From: Hydrogenimonas sp.
GTDB lineage: Bacteria > Campylobacterota > Campylobacteria > Campylobacterales > Hydrogenimonadaceae
Reading direction: 5' to 3'
DNA: 31,368 bases
NCBI GenBank assembly: GCA_015494675.1
Contig: WGAW01000124.1
Coordinates: 1-31,368, forward strand
The first letter of the stretch is position 1. Every line of letters begins with the position of its first letter. The notes beneath the pieces are model-generated. The model did no database searches, was not told the origin of the DNA, and was given only the letters and a program-made list of their open reading frames with translations. The translations under genes and the position numbers were made by a program. Shown piece by piece: positions 25,784 through 31,368 of the stretch.

Positions 25784-27055
25784 CTATGGAACACTTCTTC
25801 TAACCCTCCCTATATACCTTTGGCGCGGCCTGTAAATCTTCTGTTTCGGGTCTTTTTTCTGCTCTATCAGGTGCGCTATCCAGCCCACGGTACGCCCAAT
25901 GACAAAGATCGGCGTAAACATCTTCTTGCGGATACCGAGTGCTTCGAGGATCGTGCCGGAGTAGAAATCTATATTCGGATATAGGTTCCTTTTTACGAAA
26001 TATTCGTCATTTAGCGCTATCTGCTCTACCCTGTCGGCGATCTCTATAAGCCTGGAGCTTATGCCTATGGTGTCTCTGAGTTCATCCCTGAGGCTTTTAA
26101 GAACCCTCGCACGCGGATCGAAGTTTTTGTAGACCCTGTGGCCGAATCCCATAAGGCGGAACGGATCGTTCGGATCTTTCGCCCGTTTTATGAAACTGTC
26201 TACGTTCTTGACACTGCCGATTATCTCGAGCTGAGCTATAACCGACTCGTTGGCGCCGCCGTGCGCCCTGCCCCAGAGTGCGTTAATTCCGGCCACGACG
26301 GCCGCATAGGGGTGGGCTCCGGTGGAGCCGACCGCTCTCACCGTAGTCGTAGAGGCGTTCTGCTCATGGTCCGCATGGAGCATGAATATCTTATCGAGCG
26401 CCCGTACCTCAACATCTTTGACCTCCGTTTTCCCCGTTGGAAAAGCTCTCAGCATATATAGAAAGTTTTCGGTGAAGTATCTGTCCATATCGGGGTAGAT
26501 AAGCGGGTAGCCCATGGAGTGGCGGTATGTAAATGCGGCCAGCGTCGGCATCTTGGCGATGATTCTTCTGGCCATCTCCATAAACTCCTCATCCTCGCTC
26601 ACATTCAGGTGCTGGTGGTGAAATGCGCTCAAAGCCGAAACAGCCGAAGAGAGTATCGCCATAGGGTGGCCGTTGTCGGGAAAGGCGTTGAAGAGATGTT
26701 TTATCCCCTCGTGCGGATAGCTCTTTGTGCGGATATCTTTTTCGAAACGATCGTACTGGTCGCTATCGGGCAGTTCACCGTGCAAAATAAGATAACAGAC
26801 TTCGATATAGTTTTTCTTTTGCGCAAGCTCCTCTATCGGGTAGCCCCTGTAGAGAAGTTCCCCCTTCGCACCGTCGATATATGTTATGGCCGACTGGCAG
26901 GTGGCCGTCTCGCCGAGTCCGTTGTCGAATGTGTACGCACCAAGCTTCGAACGCAGACCCGCAATATCAACTACCGGGGCGCCCAAGGTCGATTCGAGTA
27001 TTTCGAATTCGCCGACCTCTCCCGTCAGACCGTTTTTTATCGTAAATGTCGCCAT
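25784..27055 (-). CDS. gltA: citrate synthase
   Basis: A 423-aa hexameric-type (type II) citrate synthase joining acetyl-CoA and oxaloacetate. Catalytic residues are visible in LHADHEQNAST, MGFGHRVYKN and NIDFYSG; RHSMGYPLIYP lies in the middle. The C-terminus has the usual IYRPRQ, then about ten extra residues. ATG at 27055 follows GGAGGAG at ideal spacing. It is the last of three genes, 18 bp after mqo, so the supplier of oxaloacetate and its consumer are co-transcribed. Confidence 0.97.
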   Translation of the reverse strand: MATFTIKNGLTGEVGEFEILESTLGAPVVDIAGLRSKLGAYTFDNGLGETATCQSAITYIDGAKGELLYRGYPIEELAQKKNYIEVCYLILHGELPDSDQYDRFEKDIRTKSYPHEGIKHLFNAFPDNGHPMAILSSAVSALSAFHHQHLNVSEDEEFMEMARRIIAKMPTLAAFTYRHSMGYPLIYPDMDRYFTENFLYMLRAFPTGKTEVKDVEVRALDKIFMLHADHEQNASTTTVRAVGSTGAHPYAAVVAGINALWGRAHGGANESVIAQLEIIGSVKNVDSFIKRAKDPNDPFRLMGFGHRVYKNFDPRARVLKSLRDELRDTIGISSRLIEIADRVEQIALNDEYFVKRNLYPNIDFYSGTILEALGIRKKMFTPIFVIGRTVGWIAHLIEQKKDPKQKIYRPRQRYIGRVRRSVP

Positions 27056-27073
27056 ATCTCCTCCTCTCTAAAA

Positions 27074-28450
27074 TCAGCTCGCCGAAGCTGCATATCCGGG
27101 CATGACATGAAGCTGTTGCATGCCCGCCTCCTCGTCGATCAGATCTCTCTGAAGTCTCTTTCTATCGAACCCGCACCCGAGATACTCCGATATCAGCTCC
27201 ACATCTTTTAGAGCGTTCCCCAGACAGCTCGTCGCGCCGGGAGAAGGGGTCATATTGAACACGATGCCCTCTTTCGTATCTATTTTGGCTTCACCGAGCA
27301 GCAGCCTCTTCTCCTTTTTGTCGATTATCTGCGGCCTGAGCCCGCCTACATGCTCAGCAAACTCTATCTCATCCTCCGTCAGTGTCGGAATTATCTTTTT
27401 CGCCTCTTTCAAAAAGAGCCCCTTGCGGATTCCCGGCACCTCGTACATCATGTTCTTAAAGATATACTCCCTTATATCGCTGTCGGCCAGAAGGTCGTAG
27501 AAGACCTTCATTACGGATTTGTCCGGCTTCAGAGACTCGAAGAACTCCACATAGGTATTTTCGGTGTAGCGCTCAAGTTTGGGAAGCGCCAGCGCGGTAG
27601 GACCGAACCTCGTCTTTCCTTCGGCCAGGATATCAGGGTCGCCGTGTATGGCGGCAAACGGAAGTTTGTCGTTTTGGACCGTGTAGACTTTGGAACCGAG
27701 AATGGAGGCGGGAGCGTAGTAGAAACTGCCGCCTATCGGAAGGCATGCGTAATCTTTTCCGTATCCCATCTTGTGTGCCAGAAGCAGGGAGTGCGCCCCC
27801 GCATCCACGACCACATAGTCGGCGAAATATTTACCTTTCGGTGTCAGAAGCTGGAATTTGTCACCCAACTTCTCTATCGCGTATACTTCAGATTCCAGAT
27901 ATACGTCACAAATACCTTTTGCTCTCTTTTTGGCATTCTCTACGAAGCTCTCGGCTATGGCTCCGAAATCGACCGCACAGTATTCGTCCATCGCACCCAT
28001 CGCCGCAATATCCTCACTGCGCCCCTCGGTCAGCTTCGGTTCTATCGTGCTCAAATCATCTTTGGTATATAGTTCGAGATACGGGTAGAGCTCCCTGAAA
28101 CTCTCATACCGCCTCTTTATAAACCCGACCTCTTCATCTCCCACCCCTATGACCATTTTGGGAAATTTGAATATGTGCTTTTCGGCATATCCGTGCCCGA
28201 GGGCGTAGTTTAGGAGCATCCCCGCCGTCTTTTTGACCTTTTTTGCCTTCTCGTACGTGTAGTTGGTCTCTATATCGCCGCAGTGCAGTGTCTGCGAATT
28301 GTTTCTTCCGTTGCTGTTGAGCTGTGCTATGGAGGGGTACTTCTCGAAAAGCGCTACGCTTTCGATATCCGTATACTCGGCAAGCTCGTAAAGAAGCGCC
28401 GTGCCGGAAATTCCTCCACCGACGATGATGACATTATAGTAGTGTTGCAT
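27074..28450 (-). CDS. mqo: malate:quinone oxidoreductase
   Basis: A 458-aa FAD-dependent peripheral membrane enzyme oxidising malate to oxaloacetate and passing electrons to quinone. The FAD dinucleotide fold is VIIVGGGISGTALLYEL; NSNGRNNSQTLHCGDIETNYT, RFGPTALALPK and GLRPQIIDKKEKRLLLGEAK match the Mqo family, and the C-terminal FNMTPSPGATSCLGNA is the second flavin-binding region. ATG at 28450 with AAGGAG ten bases upstream. A related FAD oxidoreductase (L-2-hydroxyglutarate type) is less likely given the linkage to gltA. Confidence 0.92.
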   Translation of the reverse strand: MQHYYNVIIVGGGISGTALLYELAEYTDIESVALFEKYPSIAQLNSNGRNNSQTLHCGDIETNYTYEKAKKVKKTAGMLLNYALGHGYAEKHIFKFPKMVIGVGDEEVGFIKRRYESFRELYPYLELYTKDDLSTIEPKLTEGRSEDIAAMGAMDEYCAVDFGAIAESFVENAKKRAKGICDVYLESEVYAIEKLGDKFQLLTPKGKYFADYVVVDAGAHSLLLAHKMGYGKDYACLPIGGSFYYAPASILGSKVYTVQNDKLPFAAIHGDPDILAEGKTRFGPTALALPKLERYTENTYVEFFESLKPDKSVMKVFYDLLADSDIREYIFKNMMYEVPGIRKGLFLKEAKKIIPTLTEDEIEFAEHVGGLRPQIIDKKEKRLLLGEAKIDTKEGIVFNMTPSPGATSCLGNALKDVELISEYLGCGFDRKRLQRDLIDEEAGMQQLHVMPGYAASAS

Positions 28451-28465
28451 CTTTTCTCATCTCCT

Positions 28466-30208
28466 TCATATGTGTAGTTTTTGGTGAAAATAGTTGTCTA
28501 TATCGAAAAAGATCTCCCCCGAGCGGTTTTTGAACGTAAGGTGCTTTTTATCGAGTTCGTCTATCCTCCTGACACCCATTACCGCCAGGAGCGTCTTTAC
28601 CCCTTTGAGCAGATTTGCATGATAGTTGGCGATCTCTCCCCCTTTACGAACCACAAGATACGAAGCCCTCTTTTTGGGATCCTGCGTCGCCATACCTACG
28701 GGGCAGACGTGCCCCTGCGTTCCGGAGCACTTCCTTGCGCGAATACATCCGCCGCTCATCATGAAACCCCTTGCGATTCCAACCGCATCGGCACCGAGAC
28801 TTAGGGCTATGACCACATCGTCGGGCGCGAGGATCTTACCGCTTGCGATTATACTCACATCCTCTCTCAGATTATACCTGCGAAGCATCGTATCCATAAC
28901 ATAGAGCGCATTGGGCGTCGTAAGCCCCACGGACTCCATGAGTTCGAGAGGTGCGGTGGCGCTGCCGCCGTCGCCGCTGTCCACGGTTATGAAGTCGACT
29001 ATCGCTCTACCTTCCGCCTTTCGCCTCTTCATCGTCTCTGCGAGCTCTTCAACGCTCTTTGCATCTGAAATCACTATCTTTATACCGACCGGTTTTTTGG
29101 ATATCTGTTGAAGTTTGCCGACGAAATCCAGCAGTTCGTCGGTAGTACCCGCATAGGGAAAGCGGTTTGGAGATATCAGATCTTTACCCTCCTCCACTCC
29201 GCGGTAGTATGCTATGTCGGCCGTGACCTTCGATCCGGCCAACTTGCCGCCCGTCTGCTTCGCGCCCTGAGCTATCTTTATTTCGGTCATACGGCAAAAT
29301 CGCATCGCCTTTTCGTACCGCTCCTCGTCGAAATTACCGTTCTCGTCACGCACTCCGTAAAGACCCGAGCCTATCTGCAGTATCAGATCGGGCATATCTT
29401 CGGGGACCTCTTCGGGAAATGCTGAAAGCGGGGCTTTCCAGTCGACCCTGAATAGTGAGTGTGATATCGGGTCGTATATATATGTATTTTCCGTCTTCTT
29501 ATTCAGAAGCAGTTTTCTGTATGTCTTTATAGCCAGCGATCTGTTGAAGAAGAATGTGACCAGCTTGAACACAAACTCCGCTACAGGCGTACTCTTTACA
29601 ATCTCGAGATAGCGGGCGTTTTTCGGATCGGGTCTATGCGTAAAAAAGTAGTTCGAGGTGAGCCCCCCTTCACCGGTGTTTATCGTAAATTTCGAGAGTG
29701 TCGCGCCCAGCGTAAAGGCCCGTACCGACTCGGGGCTCAGAGCGCCGTCGCTCATGGCCGAACGGATTATCGGGCTTTTTGTACGAAACGGTATGGGGCG
29801 GTTCTTTCCGAAAAGCACGCCGAAGTCGGAATCCACTTCATCGTCGTTCAGAACATGGGGAGAGTGTTTTATGACGAAACGGGAGCCGGAGAAGGGTTGC
29901 GAAACCGAAAAAGACATGAAGTTGGGCAGATTTTTCGCCGCCTTGTAGACCCACTCCACCTTGTCTCTCGACTCGTAAAAGGTCTCTTCCGCAAAATACT
30001 GCCTAAGCGGCTCCCTGAGCATTTCGAAAAGGTAGCGAAACCGTCCTATGATAGGGTAGTTGATCAGAAGCTGGTGTTTTCGCTGCACATATCTGTCGTA
30101 TATATACAGGTTTATCAACCCGAAAACGACCAGAACGATCAGAACTTCTATGAATTCGATGAAATACGAAAAAAAGTTATCCAAAAACAGATCGAAACTC
30201 TCCAGCAT
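28466..30208 (-). CDS. membrane-anchored FMN/Fe-S glutamate-synthase-family protein
   Basis: A 580-aa protein with an N-terminal membrane helix (FIEFIEVLIVLVVFGLINLY) and the FMN-binding domain of the glutamate synthase large subunit. Motifs: EIKIAQGAKQTGGKLAGSKV, VDSGDGGSATAPLELMES, ASGKILAPDDVVIALSLGAD and a 3Fe-4S-type cysteine run CIRARKCSGTQGHVCPVGMA. There is no amidotransferase domain, so it is not a full GOGAT; its electron donor and substrate are unknown. The start is ATG at 30208, with GGAG six bases upstream; the TTG at 30220 lacks a site. It heads the operon with mqo (15 bp) and gltA. Confidence 0.88.
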   Translation of the reverse strand: MLESFDLFLDNFFSYFIEFIEVLIVLVVFGLINLYIYDRYVQRKHQLLINYPIIGRFRYLFEMLREPLRQYFAEETFYESRDKVEWVYKAAKNLPNFMSFSVSQPFSGSRFVIKHSPHVLNDDEVDSDFGVLFGKNRPIPFRTKSPIIRSAMSDGALSPESVRAFTLGATLSKFTINTGEGGLTSNYFFTHRPDPKNARYLEIVKSTPVAEFVFKLVTFFFNRSLAIKTYRKLLLNKKTENTYIYDPISHSLFRVDWKAPLSAFPEEVPEDMPDLILQIGSGLYGVRDENGNFDEERYEKAMRFCRMTEIKIAQGAKQTGGKLAGSKVTADIAYYRGVEEGKDLISPNRFPYAGTTDELLDFVGKLQQISKKPVGIKIVISDAKSVEELAETMKRRKAEGRAIVDFITVDSGDGGSATAPLELMESVGLTTPNALYVMDTMLRRYNLREDVSIIASGKILAPDDVVIALSLGADAVGIARGFMMSGGCIRARKCSGTQGHVCPVGMATQDPKKRASYLVVRKGGEIANYHANLLKGVKTLLAVMGVRRIDELDKKHLTFKNRSGEIFFDIDNYFHQKLHI

Positions 30209-30326
30209 TCTCTTCTCCAAACATTGAATTGTACGTCAAAATCTTCTCTTTTTCCGACAATCTAAGATATCGGCCCAAATTCCCAAAATATTAGAGAAAA
30301 AAATGTAAAAAATGCTCCCTGGATGA

Positions 30327-30332
30327 TATAAT
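30327..30332 (+). promoter_or_regulatory. -10 box of the monohaem cytochrome gene
   Basis: TATAAT (in GATGATATAATCGG) about 100 bp upstream of the cytochrome ATG. The gap 30209-30430 is a divergent regulatory region with AT-rich runs; it contains this box, a hairpin at 30344-30363 and no gene. Confidence 0.6.
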
Positions 30333-30343
30333 CGGAAAGCCGC

Positions 30344-30363
30344 AAAAGGATAGCGCTCCTTTT
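30344..30363 (+). other. terminator-like hairpin in the cytochrome leader
   Basis: AAAAGGA pairs with TCCTTTT around a 6-nt loop, followed by TA. It lies just downstream of the expected transcription start. It could act as an attenuator or mRNA stabiliser; the stem is AT-rich, so it is weak. Confidence 0.4.
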
Positions 30364-30430
30364 TACAGTGCTTTTACAAAAAAAGAGTATAAATAATAGG
30401 AAAGTTCATATGAATGCAAGGGGGACATTG

Positions 30431-30775
30431 ATGCTGAAAAAGATTTTACCGGTTTTCATAACGATCGGATGCGCCTATGCGCAGATGGACCTGACAGAGA
30501 GGGGAAAACAGATATTTATGAAATACAACTGCAACATCTGTCATGCGCCCAAGGACGATGCGGCGAGCGTAGGGCCCTCTCTTGAAACGATAGCCGTTCA
30601 CTACCTTGGAAACGAAAGAAAACTGGTAGATTTCCTCAAAGGCGATGCCAATCCGATAATCGAGCCGCAGAGATTCATGATCATGAAACCGCAGCTCTAT
30701 AAAACAAAACACATGTTCGAAGAGGACTACAGGGCACTGGCATATTATCTGACAAGCGTACATAAGAATCAATGA
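30431..30775 (+). CDS. small periplasmic monohaem cytochrome c
   Basis: A 114-aa class I c-type cytochrome: signal peptide (LKKILPVFITIGCAYA), then RGKQIFMKYNCNICHAP with haem site CNICH at 34-38 and a likely axial Met in FMIMKPQL (Met83 or Met85). Helices resemble soluble electron carriers of cytochrome c553/c552 type. The start is the ATG at 30431, six bases after AAGGGGGAC; an open frame from 30368 would put leader DNA into the protein. It is divergent from the FMN-Mqo-GltA operon and followed by a haem lipoprotein, suggesting a shared respiratory role. Confidence 0.9.
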   Translation: MLKKILPVFITIGCAYAQMDLTERGKQIFMKYNCNICHAPKDDAASVGPSLETIAVHYLGNERKLVDFLKGDANPIIEPQRFMIMKPQLYKTKHMFEEDYRALAYYLTSVHKNQ

Positions 30776-30828
30776 TTATTCTATTCTTTTAAGAGTACAT
30801 AAAGAAGGGATCTTGATGAATTTTTGTC

Positions 30829-30840
30829 TTGACACGTCAA
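30829..30840. promoter_or_regulatory. imperfect palindrome, possible operator
   Basis: TTGAC-AC-GTCAA, a 5-bp inverted repeat with a 2-bp centre, about 35 bp upstream of the TATAAT for the haem lipoprotein gene. The position suits a regulator site. Its spacing does not fit a standard FNR/CRP box (four-base centre). Confidence 0.35.
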
Positions 30841-30872
30841 AAAAATTGTATTATCATTCGCCGGCGAAGGTA

Positions 30873-30878
30873 TATAAT
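30873..30878 (+). promoter_or_regulatory. -10 box of the haem lipoprotein gene
   Basis: TATAAT (in GGTATATAATTTTTTC), 62 bases before the ATG at 30941. There is no good -35 at 17 bp, as often in Campylobacterota. Confidence 0.55.
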
Positions 30879-30940
30879 TTTTTCATATATGTTCCTTCTC
30901 CGGACAAAAGCATAAAAACACTTATCAAAGGGGGGTTTAG

Positions 30941-31368
30941 ATGAGAGTTTCCAAGAGGAAAACATCCGTTTTGTTGACGGTTTTTGCCGTACTGTTGCTG
31001 ACCGGGTGTACGGCTCCGACGAAAGAGAAGACACCTGAAGAGAACGTTACAGCAAAAACCGAAACCGTACAGCCTGCAGAGCAGAACCGGACAAAAACGA
31101 CGGAAGTTCCGGCCGCGGAAGCCGCACCGGCCGCGCCGGCGCCCGCGCCTGAGGTAGCCGAGGTTCCCAAGCCCGAAAAAGGAGCCGAAGAGCCGTTTTT
31201 CGAGCCGAACCTCCTTTCTGAAAAAGAGGTCGTCCACCCTCCTTTCGAATGGGGAGACTGTACCGTCTGCCACAAAGACAAACATCCCGACAAGAGCAAA
31301 AACTACGATCTCATTATGGACACACCCGACCTATGCTATCAGTGCCACGACAAAGATCTCAAAGAGGG
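30941..31368 (+). CDS. lipoprotein multihaem cytochrome c, partial (cut by window end)
   Basis: An open frame of 142 codons that does not end within the window. The N-terminus is a lipoprotein signal (VLLTVFAVLLLTGC, lipidated Cys23), then a Pro/Ala/Glu-rich spacer of about 60 residues (AAPAAPAPAPEVAEVPKPEK), then two haem-binding motifs: CTVCH (107-111) and CYQCH (132-136). The arrangement CxxCHxxxH...LCxxCH matches the doubled CXXCH domain of multihaem cytochromes. AAGGGGGG precedes the ATG. A lipid anchor plus flexible linker would hold the haem domain at a membrane surface for electron transfer. The number of haems is unknown because the gene is truncated. Confidence 0.88.
   Translation, partial: MRVSKRKTSVLLTVFAVLLLTGCTAPTKEKTPEENVTAKTETVQPAEQNRTKTTEVPAAEAAPAAPAPAPEVAEVPKPEKGAEEPFFEPNLLSEKEVVHPPFEWGDCTVCHKDKHPDKSKNYDLIMDTPDLCYQCHDKDLKE

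Noticed and set aside
30829..30840. FNR/CRP-type operator before the haem lipoprotein
   Set aside because: The half sites TTGAC/GTCAA are separated by two bases, not the four expected for FNR/CRP boxes; kept only as a generic palindrome.

Overview
The window looks like chromosomal DNA of a Campylobacterota (Epsilonproteobacteria) species with roughly half G+C by eye. The evidence is gene content and order. The left block (tatD-recN-nadK facing away from aspS-adk, with ppa close by) and the middle block (amidase, flavin oxidoreductase, tyrS, spoT, rpoZ, pyrH, M23-like, ftsX, ftsE, trmB, fibronectin-type lipoprotein, pseudouridine synthase, then divergent mrdB) follow, as I remember it, the Campylobacter jejuni gene orders Cj0638-Cj0644 and Cj1269-Cj1282. 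The genus cannot be fixed from sequence reading alone; the higher G+C, citrate synthase/Mqo and c-type cytochromes suggest a free-living, respiring relative rather than an enteric one.

Layout. Bases 1-163: a small cluster of palindromes bracketed by a 31-bp direct repeat. 164-3410 (minus): nadK, recN (4-bp overlap) and tatD. 3616-7197 (plus): a tightly overlapping run of aspS, feoA-like, adk, a CinA-type molybdopterin-binding-domain protein and a DUF503 protein. 7208-8684: a HAD phosphatase (minus) divergent from inorganic pyrophosphatase (plus). 8711-8854: two adjacent 7-bp tandem arrays, the second running into the end of the next gene. 8842-15803 (minus): pyrH, rpoZ, spoT, tyrS, flavin oxidoreductase and an exported amidase. 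15928-21986 (minus): rluD-like, flpA-like, trmB, ftsE, ftsX and a catalytically degenerate LytM/EnvC-like protein. 22032-23247 (plus): mrdB/rodA and a CAT-anticodon tRNA. 23399-25781 (plus): an OprD-like porin and an orphan response regulator. 25784-30208 (minus): an FMN/Fe-S glutamate-synthase-like membrane protein, malate:quinone oxidoreductase and citrate synthase in one operon. 30431-31368 (plus): a small monohaem cytochrome c and the start of a lipoprotein cytochrome with at least two haem sites, cut by the window end.

How the genes work together. The middle cluster couples division and cell-wall splitting (FtsE, FtsX, an EnvC-like activator, an AMIN-domain amidase, and RodA nearby) with core housekeeping (UMP kinase, RNA polymerase omega, ppGpp control, tyrosyl-tRNA synthetase). 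The right part is central carbon and electron flow: Mqo feeds electrons from malate to quinone while making oxaloacetate for citrate synthase, and periplasmic cytochromes are encoded divergently beside them.

Most of the window is ordinary conserved gene content. I see no CRISPR, phage, IS element or clearly new multi-gene system. The points most worth a second look are the amidase whose signal peptide is open in frame but has only an ATA start, the heptamer arrays touching its stop, the C. jejuni-type fibronectin-binding motif in the FlpA homologue, and the truncated lipoprotein cytochrome. No gene-free stretch exceeds 300 bases.
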